Shown here in pieces: positions 1 to 6,946 of a stretch of DNA of 10,113 bases. The first letter of the stretch is position 1. Every line of letters begins with the position of its first letter. Source of the DNA: Bacteroidota bacterium. Its GTDB lineage: Bacteria; Bacteroidota; Bacteroidia; Flavobacteriales; Flavobacteriaceae. The stretch is taken from assembly GCA_009937085.1 (NCBI GenBank), contig JAACDD010000055.1, forward strand, positions 1-10,113, written 5' to 3'. A program made the position numbers and the translations under genes. Under the pieces are notes generated by a model. That model worked only from the letters and a program-made list of their open reading frames with translations. It searched no databases and had not been told where the DNA came from.

Positions 1-409
1 CTGCTGGAGCACTATTTCCCATATAAGGCATAATACTCCCAGTTGGCACTCCATTAAGGGCAGAGGTAGCATAAGGAACGGTTTTTAACTTTTCGTTGGA
101 AATAATTGTATTTCCCTCAGAAATTTTCAGGTACATTTCGTTATTGCTAATAACACTTTCAGTTGCCCTGTTTAAATCAATGGTTGTTGAAAATACGCCA
201 AACCCATCGGTTGTTAATGTTTTAGCTGCTTGAAACGTCGCGTTTGGGTTATTAGCAACGTCCAAATAATACAGCTCAAACGTTAGTGTTATGTTTTGGT
301 TAATTTTGGCACCATTATTATTACGTGCAATGCCTTGAATCGCCAGCTCTTGCGAATAGATGAATAAAGATAAAAAAGTTGCACAAAGGGTTAAAATAAT
401 TTTGTTCAT
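1..409 (-). CDS. Secreted protein, N-terminal part, with start of a tail-collar-like domain (partial)
   Basis: The minus strand is open from an ATG at 409 to the window edge (136 codons, 3' end missing), with an in-frame TAA five codons upstream of that ATG. The N terminus (MNKIILTLCATFLSLFIYSQ) is a typical signal peptide, probably cleaved around YSQ/EL, so the product is exported. Residues about 22-120 resemble the N-terminal module common in secreted Bacteroidota proteins: an IQGIAR.N.G start, a TDGFGVFS.TID segment, and LKISEG....EKLKTVPYATSA at the end. The last visible residues, VPTGSIMPYMGNSAPAG-like, match the first strand of phage tail collar / microcystin-dependent-protein domains (G-S-I-x-P-Y/F-x-G....P.GW). 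The domain assignment is inference, because the rest of the domain lies outside the window. The gene is divergent from the ribosomal operon and unlikely to be linked to it functionally. It could instead lead into another C-terminal module. Confidence 0.8.
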   Translation of the reverse strand, partial: MNKIILTLCATFLSLFIYSQELAIQGIARNNNGAKINQNITLTFELYYLDVANNPNATFQAAKTLTTDGFGVFSTTIDLNRATESVISNNEMYLKISEGNTIISNEKLKTVPYATSALNGVPTGSIMPYMGNSAPA

Positions 410-553
410 ACTAGTGTCATTAAATAGTTAGAAATACTAACCATGGCAGAAAATGTATGTTCCAAGAACAAAAATCAAAAAACTAATAAAATGCCAATCG
501 TAGTATTGAAGTCATAGGTTAAGTTTAAAGTTTACACAATTCGAAATGGGGTT

Positions 554-569
554 AATAGGAATTCCTATT
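554..569. repeat. Perfect 16-bp palindrome
   Basis: AATAGGAATTCCTATT is identical to its own reverse complement, with no loop; the flanking bases no longer pair. It lies 145 bp upstream of the minus-strand start codon and about 211 bp upstream of the rpmB promoter box. A dyad with no spacer suits a dimeric DNA-binding protein better than an RNA hairpin, but nothing here identifies such a protein. The palindrome is seen directly; the function is unknown. Confidence 0.6.
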
Positions 570-779
570 TTAAAATTTTTTATCGAAATGTTGTTAAATT
601 TACAAAAAAAAATTATATCAAAATTTAGTTCGTGTAATTTAAGTATTTGATTTTTTCGTTTTACAAAAGCATCATAAACGAAACCTGCAAAAAACAGTCA
701 ATAAGGCATTGGAATTGTTGCATGGCATTTAGGTTGGTTAACTTCGTTTAAAAAATTTTTTTAAAACACCATATTTCAC

Positions 780-787
780 TAAGTTTG
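780..787 (+). promoter_or_regulatory. Bacteroidota -7 promoter box for rpmB operon
   Basis: TAAGTTTG fits the Bacteroidota -7 consensus TAnnTTTG and is followed by CAC. It is preceded at about 747-764 by a run of A then T residues; there is no clear TTG at the usual -33 distance. If the box is centred near -7, transcription starts around 791, giving an A-rich leader of about 18 nt before the rpmB ATG. Confidence 0.6.
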
Positions 788-808
788 CACCCTGTTAAAA
801 AATAGGTC

Positions 809-1045
809 ATGTCGAAAGTATGTGAATTAACGGGCAAAAAAGCGATGGTTGGGAACAACGTATCGCATGCCATGAATAAAACCAAGCGCAAATTTGGCGC
901 AAATCTCATCAAGAAACGTTTTTATCTTGTTGATGAAGACAAGTGGATTACCCTGAAAGTATCTACTTCGGCGTTAAAAACAATTAACAAAAAAGGGCTT
1001 TCAGCTGTGATCAAAGAAGCACGCGCTCAAGGTCTAATTAAATAA
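809..1045 (+). CDS. rpmB: 50S ribosomal protein L28 (bL28)
   Basis: A 78-residue basic protein, the same length as E. coli L28. It begins MSKVCELTGKKAMVGNNVSH, matching the family signature (M-S-x-V-C-x-x-T-G-K-x....GNN.SHA), followed by NKTKRKFGANL and the conserved KRF...D..W.TLKVS stretch. L28 is a structural component of the large ribosomal subunit near the E site. It is the first gene of the rpmB-rpmG-DUF4295 operon, with an 8-bp gap to rpmG. There is no Shine-Dalgarno sequence; the upstream bases are A-rich (TTAAAAAATAGGTC), as usual in this phylum. The start is fixed by family length. Confidence 0.97.
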   Translation: MSKVCELTGKKAMVGNNVSHAMNKTKRKFGANLIKKRFYLVDEDKWITLKVSTSALKTINKKGLSAVIKEARAQGLIK

Positions 1046-1053
1046 CTCACGTC

Positions 1054-1236
1054 ATGGCTAAAAAAGGAAACCGCGTTCAAGTGATTTTAGAGTGCACCGA
1101 GCATAAAGACTCTGGTCTTGCAGGAACCTCACGTTATATCACAACTAAGAATAAGAAGAACACGCCAGATCGTATTGAAATTAAAAAATTCAACCCGATT
1201 CTAAAGCGAATGACAGTTCACAAAGAAATTAAGTAA
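1054..1236 (+). CDS. rpmG: 50S ribosomal protein L33 (bL33), zinc-free type
   Basis: A 60-residue, lysine-rich protein starting MAKKGNRVQVILECTEHK, with the SRYITTKNKKNTPDRIE.KK.NP core and KHKE-like end (VHKEIK) typical of L33, a small component of the large ribosomal subunit. Only one cysteine (Cys14) is present, so the two CxxC zinc-ribbon pairs of C+ paralogues are missing; this is the zinc-independent form. It sits 8 bp after rpmB and 2 bp before the next gene, so the three are almost certainly co-transcribed. Confidence 0.97.
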   Translation: MAKKGNRVQVILECTEHKDSGLAGTSRYITTKNKKNTPDRIEIKKFNPILKRMTVHKEIK

Positions 1237-1238
1237 TT

Positions 1239-1391
1239 ATGGCAAAGAAAACCGTAGCATCCTTACAAACAAAATCAAAGCGTCTTACGAAAGCCATCAA
1301 AATGGTGCGTAGTGAGAAATCTGGCGCATACACATTTGTAGAAACCATTTTAGCACCAGAATTGGTGAACGACTGGTTATCTAAAAAATAA
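1239..1391 (+). CDS. DUF4295 family small ribosomal protein, probable bL38
   Basis: A 50-residue basic ORF starting 2 bp after the rpmG stop. It reads MAKKTVASLQTKSKRLTKAI, then KMVRSEKSGAYTFVE and a C terminus ending DWLSKK. Sequence and position immediately after rpmG match the Bacteroidota-specific DUF4295 family. From memory, a cryo-EM structure of the Flavobacterium johnsoniae ribosome revealed a new large-subunit protein named bL38; I believe it is this family, but the identification is recollection, not shown here. The high lysine content and operon position support a ribosomal role. It is the last gene of the operon and is followed by a terminator 22 bp downstream. It could be missed by gene callers because of its size. 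Confidence 0.88.
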   Translation: MAKKTVASLQTKSKRLTKAIKMVRSEKSGAYTFVETILAPELVNDWLSKK

Positions 1392-1413
1392 ACCAATCCA
1401 TATTAAACTATAT

Positions 1414-1439
1414 AAAAGCCACTTTTTGTGGCTTTTTTT
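1414..1439 (+). terminator. Rho-independent terminator of the ribosomal protein operon
   Basis: A perfect 9-bp stem, AAAAGCCAC (1414-1422) pairing with GTGGCTTTT (1428-1436), with a TTTTT loop and a T run continuing to 1439. It lies 22 bp after the DUF4295 stop and only 24 bp before the ftsY ATG, separating the ribosomal operon from ftsY-rimO. The A and T flanks make it partly symmetrical, but no minus-strand gene ends here. Confidence 0.9.
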
Positions 1440-1451
1440 GTAGCCAAAACG

Positions 1452-1459
1452 TACCTTTA
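1452..1459 (+). promoter_or_regulatory. -7-like promoter box just upstream of ftsY
   Basis: TACCTTTA matches TAnnTTTG at all defined positions except the last, and is followed by GCAC as in the other boxes of this window. Only 4 nt separate it from the ftsY ATG (1464). The preceding terminator ends at 1439, so any dedicated promoter must lie in this narrow gap. A TTG at 1426-1428, inside the terminator hairpin, is 23 nt upstream of the box and could serve as a -33 element. The predicted mRNA is leaderless or nearly so. Confidence 0.45.
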
Positions 1460-1463
1460 GCAC

Positions 1464-2393
1464 ATGGGTTTTTTTACTAAATCATCTGAACAATTGCAAT
1501 CGGGGCTTTCTGCCACTAAGCGAGCTTGGACGCAACGCCTAAAAAAAGCAGTATTAGGACGCAGTTCAGTTGATGCCGATCTATTAGAAGAATTAGAAGA
1601 GGTGTTATTGATCTCTGATGTGGGCGTAGCAACAACACAAAAAATCATGGACCAGCTTCAAAAACGGGTCTCTAAAGAAAAATACCTCAATGTTTCAGAG
1701 TTAGATAAATTGCTGTACGATGAGATGGTTGCATTACTATCGGCTACCGCATCTTCACAAAACGTTAATACTGACAACCTACAAGTGGTTTTGGTAGTAG
1801 GTGTGAATGGTGCGGGTAAAACGACATCTGTTGGAAAATTAGCACATCGTTATAAAAGTGAAGGGAAAAGAGTCATGTTGGCTGCTGCGGATACTTTTAG
1901 AGCAGGCGCAGTGGCGCAGCTACGTTTATGGTCTGAGCGTGTTGATGTCCCCCTTGTTGAACTTAACGAAGGAAGTGATCCTGCATCAGTAGCTTACACG
2001 GCAGTGGAGCGCGCCAAAAAAGAACAAGTAGATGTGTTATTGATTGATACGGCAGGACGCTTACACAACAATGCCAATCTCATGCAGGAATTGGCAAAAA
2101 TCCAGCGTGTTGTACAAAAAGTAATTCCTAACGCACCTCATGAAGTATTACTTGTTTTAGATGGTGGTACAGGACAGAATGCTTTTATGCAAGCCAAGCA
2201 ATTTGCTGAGGCTACTGCTGTTTCGGGCCTTATTTTAACAAAGTTAGACGGTACAGCAAAAGGTGGAGTGGTTATCGGAATTTCAGACGAATTAGAAGTG
2301 CCCATTCGCTATATTGGAGTAGGCGAAGGTGTTGAAGATTTACTGACATTTGATGCAAAAGAATATTTAGATTCGCTTTTTGGCGATGCGTAA
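1464..2393 (+). CDS. ftsY: Signal recognition particle receptor FtsY
   Basis: A 309-residue SRP-type GTPase. It docks ribosome-nascent chain complexes carrying SRP (Ffh) at the membrane and delivers them to SecYEG. Residues 1-95 form the helical N domain (note the acidic LLEELEEVLLISDVG stretch). The G domain has all expected motifs: P-loop GVNGAGKT (113-120), DTFRAGA (143-149), DTAGR (195-199) and TKLD (259-262), then the YIGVGEGVEDL closing motif. The acidic A domain of E. coli FtsY is absent and the protein starts MGFFTKSSE, a short amphipathic membrane-targeting N terminus as in many non-proteobacterial FtsY proteins. The ATG at 1464 is the natural start: the family N terminus begins here and a terminator lies just upstream. 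rimO follows after 11 bp, so the two are likely one operon. Confidence 0.97.
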   Translation: MGFFTKSSEQLQSGLSATKRAWTQRLKKAVLGRSSVDADLLEELEEVLLISDVGVATTQKIMDQLQKRVSKEKYLNVSELDKLLYDEMVALLSATASSQNVNTDNLQVVLVVGVNGAGKTTSVGKLAHRYKSEGKRVMLAAADTFRAGAVAQLRLWSERVDVPLVELNEGSDPASVAYTAVERAKKEQVDVLLIDTAGRLHNNANLMQELAKIQRVVQKVIPNAPHEVLLVLDGGTGQNAFMQAKQFAEATAVSGLILTKLDGTAKGGVVIGISDELEVPIRYIGVGEGVEDLLTFDAKEYLDSLFGDA

Positions 2394-2404
2394 AGTCAAT
2401 TAGT

Positions 2405-3721
2405 ATGCGAACAAAATCAACTAAGAAAAACAAAATTAACGTCGTTACCCTAGGGTGTTCTAAAAACATCTACGATTCTGAGGTATTGATGGGGCAACTT
2501 AAGGCCAGCAATAAGGACGTTGTTCACGAAGAACAAGGCAATATTGTTGTAGTAAATACGTGTGGTTTTATTGACAATGCCAAAGAAGAGTCGGTGAATA
2601 CGATCTTATCTTTTGCTGAGCAAAAAGAACAAGGTCAAATAGATAAACTTTTTGTAACAGGCTGTTTAAGTGAGCGTTATAAGCCCGAGTTAGCGGCTGA
2701 AATCCCAAATGTAGACGACTATTTTGGTACAACCGATTTACCACTTTTATTAAAAGCTTTGGGAGCAGATTACCGCCACGAGTTGCTCGGAGAGCGCCTT
2801 ACGACTACTCCTAAAAACTATGCATATCTAAAAATTTCAGAAGGCTGCGACCGTCCTTGTTCGTTCTGTGCTATTCCGCTAATGCGTGGGTCGCATCGTT
2901 CTAAACCTATTGAAGATTTGGTTCAAGAAGCCAAAGGGCTAGCTAAAAACGGCGTTAAAGAACTCATTATTATTGCACAAGATGCTACTTACTATGGATT
3001 AGATTTGTATAAAGAACGCCGTTTGGCAGATTTACTCAAGGCGCTTTCACAAGTTGAAGGTATCGTATGGATACGCTTGCATTATGCTTTTCCAACTGGC
3101 TTTCCAGAAGATGTATTGGAAGTAATTGCAACGGAACCAAAGGTGTGCTCTTATATTGATATTCCGCTACAGCATATTTCAGATGCTGTTTTGCGCTCCA
3201 TGCGGCGCGGAACTACTCAGGAAAAAACAACCGCTTTGCTCAAAAAATTTAGAACTGCAGTTCCCGATATGGCGATTCGCACCTCACTTATTTTGGGCTA
3301 TCCCGGTGAAACAGAGGAAGATTTTGAATTACTAAAGTCTTGGGTGAAAGAAATGCGTTTTGAACGATTAGGATGTTTCCAATACAGTCACGAAGAAAAT
3401 ACCCACGCATATGCACTAAAAGACGATGTGCCTGCCGAAGTAAAACAAGCGCGAGTAAACGAACTTATGGAACTTCAAGCGCAGATTTCTTGGGAAAAAA
3501 ATCAAGCATTGATAGGTAAAACACTAAAATGCGTTATTGATAGAAAAGAAGGGAATTTTTTTGTTGGGCGTACTGAATTTGATTCTCCCGATGTGGATAA
3601 TGAGGTTTGGGTGGATGCAAAACAGCACTACCTCAAGGTTGGTGACTTTGCCAACTTGACAATTACCGCTGCTCAAGATTTTGATTTGCAGGCCATTCCT
3701 GCCAAGCAAGAAATGGCGTAA
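2405..3721 (+). CDS. rimO: Ribosomal protein S12 methylthiotransferase RimO
   Basis: A 438-residue radical-SAM methylthiotransferase that adds a methylthio group to a conserved aspartate of ribosomal protein S12. The N-terminal UPF0004 domain supplies Cys18, Cys53 and Cys87 for the auxiliary [4Fe-4S] cluster (LGCSKN, NTCGFI, TGCLSE). The radical-SAM motif CDRPCSFC provides Cys148, Cys152 and Cys155. The segments RLHYAFPTGFPEDVLEVI and YIDIPLQHISD, and a C-terminal TRAM-like RNA/protein-binding region (about 370-432), complete the family architecture at the usual length. The sequence fits RimO rather than the tRNA-modifying relative MiaB: it has LGCSKN and CDRPCSFCAIP, and its neighbours encode ribosomal proteins. 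It follows ftsY by 11 bp and likely shares its transcript. No terminator is visible before bshC. Confidence 0.95.
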   Translation: MRTKSTKKNKINVVTLGCSKNIYDSEVLMGQLKASNKDVVHEEQGNIVVVNTCGFIDNAKEESVNTILSFAEQKEQGQIDKLFVTGCLSERYKPELAAEIPNVDDYFGTTDLPLLLKALGADYRHELLGERLTTTPKNYAYLKISEGCDRPCSFCAIPLMRGSHRSKPIEDLVQEAKGLAKNGVKELIIIAQDATYYGLDLYKERRLADLLKALSQVEGIVWIRLHYAFPTGFPEDVLEVIATEPKVCSYIDIPLQHISDAVLRSMRRGTTQEKTTALLKKFRTAVPDMAIRTSLILGYPGETEEDFELLKSWVKEMRFERLGCFQYSHEENTHAYALKDDVPAEVKQARVNELMELQAQISWEKNQALIGKTLKCVIDRKEGNFFVGRTEFDSPDVDNEVWVDAKQHYLKVGDFANLTITAAQDFDLQAIPAKQEMA

Positions 3722-3745
3722 TATGCGTCAATTTCACATATTAAC

Positions 3746-3753
3746 TACTTTTG
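3746..3753 (+). promoter_or_regulatory. -7-like promoter box at the bshC start
   Basis: TACTTTTG exactly fits TAnnTTTG and is followed by CCAC then the GTG start codon at 3758, with only 4 nt between box and start. No TTG was found at the expected -33 distance, so the promoter may be weak, activator-dependent or fortuitous. If used, the bshC mRNA would be leaderless or have a leader of about one nucleotide. Confidence 0.45.
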
Positions 3754-3757
3754 CCAC

Positions 3758-5359
3758 GTGAAGTCAATAGCATCTTTAGGGTTTCAATCGGGCGTGTATT
3801 CGCCTTTGATGCTGCGTTTGTTGCAATCAGACAAGGCGCTTCTCCCTTTTCACAGCGGATTGGTGTCAAACTCATCTGCTCAAAAAACAGCTCAAAACAG
3901 AGCTGCCACATTCTCAAATACTAGCCGACAAGTACTGGTAGATGCGATTCAAAATCAATACAGTCATCTAGATCAAAAGGAGGAAGTTGCAGCAAACCTG
4001 CAGCGATTAAAGAATTCCAATACAGTTACGATAACTACAGGTCACCAGCTAAACATCTTTACAGGCCCGTTGTTTTTTTGGTATAAGATTCTGGATGTGA
4101 TAAATATTGCTGAACGCCTTCAGAAATCCGATAAAACCCATTGCTATGTTCCTGTTTTTTGGATGGCTTCTGAAGATCACGATTTTGAAGAAATCAATCA
4201 CTTTTTTTTGGGGGAGCAAAAAGTACGCTGGGAAAGTGAATCAGGCGGCCCAGTTGGACGAATACCCACCAAAACTTTAGCTGATTTGCACAGTCAGTTG
4301 CAACCGTATTGGAATAAAACCCAATCGGGAAAAGAGCTGTTAGCATTGTTTACAGCTTGTTATTTAAAAGAAGGGAATTTAGCCAACGCGACTCGGAAGT
4401 TAGTGCATCAGCTTTTTGGGAAATATGGATTAATCATTGTAGATGGTGACGATCCTTCCCTTAAGAAAGCTTTTGCTCCGACACTTCTCAAAGAGGTCAA
4501 GGCACAACTAACCGCTTCATCGGTTTTAAATACAGACAAAGCCTTAGCAAAAGCAATACCAGGCTACAAACCACAGGTAAACCCAAGAGAAATTAATTTA
4601 TTTTACTTGTCTGATGACACACGTTTACGCATTGTAAAAAACGGACAGGAATACACGACAAACAACGGCACACACGCCTGGAGTTTGAAAGCATTAGAAA
4701 CGGAAATAGAAACGTACCCAGAGCGGTTTTCGCCAAACGCACTTATGCGTCCTTTGTATCAGGAGTGTGTTTTACCGAACATAGCTTATGTAGGTGGTGG
4801 CGGCGAGTTGGCGTATTGGTTGCAGTTAAAAGCTACTTTTGAAGCATTTGATATTCCGTATCCACTAGTGCAGCACCGTTCTAGTGCACTGCTAATGTCC
4901 GAAAAGCAAGTGAAAAAATGCACTAATCTAAATCTTCGATTACAAGATTTATTTTTGCCAAAGGCTTCTTTTATTAACAAAATGGTGCGTCAAATTAGTG
5001 ATATTGACATTGATTTTACTTCTCAAAAAAGTGAATTAATCAATCATTTTGTGGCTTTAAAAGAACTTGCCAAACAAACTGATGCGTCTTTTTTGGGAGC
5101 GGTTAATGCACAAGAAAAAAAGCAAATCAAAGGGATAGAAAATCTCGAAAAAAGATTGCTTAAGGCGCAGCGAATCAAACTACAAGACCATATTATTCGC
5201 GCTACAGACATTCAAAACGCACTTTTCCCAAATGGGAAATTACAAGAACGCACCGCTCACTTTTCTGCTGTTATAAGCGACCTGTCTATAGACACATTTA
5301 CCAGTGCATTAAAAAATGCCCTTTTAGAAGCCGAAGGACTGCAAATCTTACAGTATTAA
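3758..5359 (+). CDS. bshC: Bacillithiol biosynthesis cysteine-adding enzyme BshC
   Basis: A 533-residue protein of the usual BshC length. In characterised organisms BshC is assigned the last step of bacillithiol synthesis, joining cysteine to glucosaminyl-malate. Visible family motifs are TTGHQLNIFTGPLFF (from Thr93), PVFWMASEDHDFEE (about 132-145, with the nucleotidyltransferase-like EDHD) and NIAYVGGGGELAYWLQLK (about 341-358). The region at about 415-480 is rich in Lys, Glu and Leu, consistent with the C-terminal coiled coil of the family. The GTG start is chosen because the N terminus (MKSIASLGFQSGVYSPLMLR) aligns with the expected BshC beginning and no in-frame ATG exists until codon 18. 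It lies 36 bp after rimO and 60 bp before guaA. No other bacillithiol gene is in the window. Confidence 0.93.
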   Translation: MKSIASLGFQSGVYSPLMLRLLQSDKALLPFHSGLVSNSSAQKTAQNRAATFSNTSRQVLVDAIQNQYSHLDQKEEVAANLQRLKNSNTVTITTGHQLNIFTGPLFFWYKILDVINIAERLQKSDKTHCYVPVFWMASEDHDFEEINHFFLGEQKVRWESESGGPVGRIPTKTLADLHSQLQPYWNKTQSGKELLALFTACYLKEGNLANATRKLVHQLFGKYGLIIVDGDDPSLKKAFAPTLLKEVKAQLTASSVLNTDKALAKAIPGYKPQVNPREINLFYLSDDTRLRIVKNGQEYTTNNGTHAWSLKALETEIETYPERFSPNALMRPLYQECVLPNIAYVGGGGELAYWLQLKATFEAFDIPYPLVQHRSSALLMSEKQVKKCTNLNLRLQDLFLPKASFINKMVRQISDIDIDFTSQKSELINHFVALKELAKQTDASFLGAVNAQEKKQIKGIENLEKRLLKAQRIKLQDHIIRATDIQNALFPNGKLQERTAHFSAVISDLSIDTFTSALKNALLEAEGLQILQY

Positions 5360-5408
5360 GCTGTTAAAAACTAATGCAAAAGCCATAACCACCAACGAAG
5401 TTTAGTTG

Positions 5409-5416
5409 TATTTTTG
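5409..5416 (+). promoter_or_regulatory. -7 promoter box overlapping the guaA start region
   Basis: TATTTTTG is a perfect TAnnTTTG match, identical to the box before pyrG and followed by CA. It ends 3 nt upstream of the guaA ATG at 5420, so transcription starting at the expected distance would begin at or next to the initiator codon. No TTG was found at the usual -33 distance. Confidence 0.55.
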
Positions 5417-5419
5417 CAT

Positions 5420-6946
5420 ATGCAAAACAAAGTTCTAATTCTCGATTTTGGTTCGCAATACACACAGCTAATTGCACGCCGTGTTCGAGAACTCTCCATT
5501 TTTTGTGAAATTCACCCTTTCCACAGCATTCCAGACGATGTTACTACCTTTAAAGCAGTCATTCTTTCTGGTTCTCCTTTTTCGGTGCGCTCCGATGATG
5601 CGCCACATCCCGATTTAAGTCACATCCGTACTAAAGTGCCACTTCTTGGCGTGTGTTATGGTGCGCAATATTTAGCGCATTTTAACGGCGGTGAAGTTGC
5701 TCCTTCAAATACAAGGGAATATGGTCGCGCTCGTTTGGCAAACGTTGAAAAACATCCGTTTTTAAAGGATGTACCACTGGACTCGCAAGTGTGGATGAGT
5801 CATAGCGACACCATAAAGAAATTACCAGAAAACGCGACGCAATTGGCATCTACTCAAGACGTTGCGAACGCTGCATATGCTATGGACGATGACATGACTT
5901 TTGGAATTCAGTTTCATCCTGAGGTATATCATTCCTCAGATGGAAAACAATTGTTGCAGAATTTTTTAGTTGATATTGCTGACATTACACCAGATTGGAC
6001 TTCGGATGCTTTTGTAGATACTACAGTAGCTCGATTAAAAGAACAATTAGGAGATGATAAAGTAATTTTAGGTCTTAGTGGTGGTGTAGATTCGTCTGTT
6101 GCTGCCATTTTATTACACAAGGCTATTGGTGCAAACCTGCACTGTATTTTTGTAAATAATGGATTGTTACGTAAAAATGAATTCTCAGAAGTGCTAGTGC
6201 AGTATGAGCACATGGGGCTTAACGTTAAAGGCGTAGATGCTACTGACGCATTTTTAAGTCAATTAGATGGTGTAAGTGATCCTGAAACCAAACGAAAAAT
6301 TATTGGTCGGGTTTTTATCGAAGTTTTTGACGAAGAGTCCAATAAAGTAGAAGGCGCCAAATGGCTTGCTCAGGGGACTATATACCCTGATGTGATTGAA
6401 TCCGTTTCTGTAAATGGACCTTCGGCAACCATTAAGTCGCATCACAATGTTGGTGGACTTCCAGATTTTATGAAGCTTAAAGTAGTAGAACCTTTGAATA
6501 TGTTATTCAAAGACGAAGTGCGTAGGGTAGGTGCAAGCCTTAATATGGCTCCTTCAATTTTAGGACGTCATCCCTTTCCAGGACCTGGTTTGGCTATTCG
6601 TATTTTGGGCGATATCACGAGAGAAAAAGTAACAATGCTTCAAGAGGCAGATGCCGTTTTTATACAAGGATTACGCGATCACGGCCTTTACGATGATGTA
6701 TGGCAAGCTGGTGTAATGCTGCTTCCCGTGAATTCAGTTGGTGTAATGGGTGATGAGCGCACATACGAAAAGTGTGTTGCCCTTCGTGCCGTAACATCAA
6801 CAGACGGAATGACAGCAGATTGGGTACATTTGCCGTATGAATTCTTACAAGAAATTTCAAACCAAATCATTAATCGTGTTCCAGGAATTAACCGTGTGGT
6901 GTATGATATTAGCTCAAAACCTCCAGCAACTATTGAGTGGGAGTAA
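5420..6946 (+). CDS. guaA: GMP synthase (glutamine-hydrolysing)
   Basis: A 508-residue enzyme that converts XMP, ATP and glutamine to GMP in purine synthesis. The N-terminal class I glutamine amidotransferase domain starts MQNKVLILDFGSQYTQLIAR, with nucleophile Cys79 in GVCYGAQ and His166/Glu168 in FHPE. The ATP pyrophosphatase domain has the PP-loop LSGGVDSS (219-226). The C-terminal dimerisation domain includes GRHPFPGPGLAIR and ends KPPATIEWE, the normal family end. The ATG at 5420 is preferred over an in-frame TTG two codons upstream, because the family begins with M-x-x-x-VLILDFGSQ and the TTG lies inside the promoter box. The 3' end overlaps the start of the LysM gene, suggesting co-transcription and translational coupling. 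Confidence 0.98.
   Translation: MQNKVLILDFGSQYTQLIARRVRELSIFCEIHPFHSIPDDVTTFKAVILSGSPFSVRSDDAPHPDLSHIRTKVPLLGVCYGAQYLAHFNGGEVAPSNTREYGRARLANVEKHPFLKDVPLDSQVWMSHSDTIKKLPENATQLASTQDVANAAYAMDDDMTFGIQFHPEVYHSSDGKQLLQNFLVDIADITPDWTSDAFVDTTVARLKEQLGDDKVILGLSGGVDSSVAAILLHKAIGANLHCIFVNNGLLRKNEFSEVLVQYEHMGLNVKGVDATDAFLSQLDGVSDPETKRKIIGRVFIEVFDEESNKVEGAKWLAQGTIYPDVIESVSVNGPSATIKSHHNVGGLPDFMKLKVVEPLNMLFKDEVRRVGASLNMAPSILGRHPFPGPGLAIRILGDITREKVTMLQEADAVFIQGLRDHGLYDDVWQAGVMLLPVNSVGVMGDERTYEKCVALRAVTSTDGMTADWVHLPYEFLQEISNQIINRVPGINRVVYDISSKPPATIEWE

Larger units (their letters stand above)
410..808. other. AT-rich divergent intergenic region, no gene
   Basis: About 400 bp separate the minus-strand secreted-protein gene from rpmB. 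No open frame with coding character and no tRNA-like or other recognisable RNA fold was seen. It contains a perfect 16-bp palindrome (554-569), the octamer TCGAAATG twice (541-548 and 583-590), A/T tracts at about 747-764, and the rpmB promoter box at 780-787. No convincing TAnnTTTG box was found for the minus-strand gene. Confidence 0.7.

Noticed and set aside
3720..3742. Inverted repeat AATATG...CATATT after the rimO stop, as a possible terminator.
   Set aside because: The stem is only 6 bp with an 11-nt loop, weak A/T pairing and no following T run.
3976..3986. AAAGGAGGA, a strong Shine-Dalgarno-like sequence.
   Set aside because: It falls inside bshC codons with no gene start downstream, so it is coincidental.
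5414..5419. TTG at 5414 as an alternative guaA start, two codons before the ATG.
   Set aside because: It lies inside the promoter box and adds residues not found in GuaA; the ATG at 5420 gives the standard N terminus.
5929..6213. 94-codon minus-strand open frame inside guaA.
   Set aside because: It lies antisense to the conserved ATP pyrophosphatase domain and has no recognisable motif. The other minus-strand frames inside ftsY, rimO, bshC, the LysM gene and pyrG were rejected likewise.
6837..6902. Upstream ATG at 6837 extending the LysM protein by 22 residues.
   Set aside because: It would overlap guaA by 110 nt and add a long, non-signal-like segment before the hydrophobic core; 6903 or 6933 fits an exported protein better.
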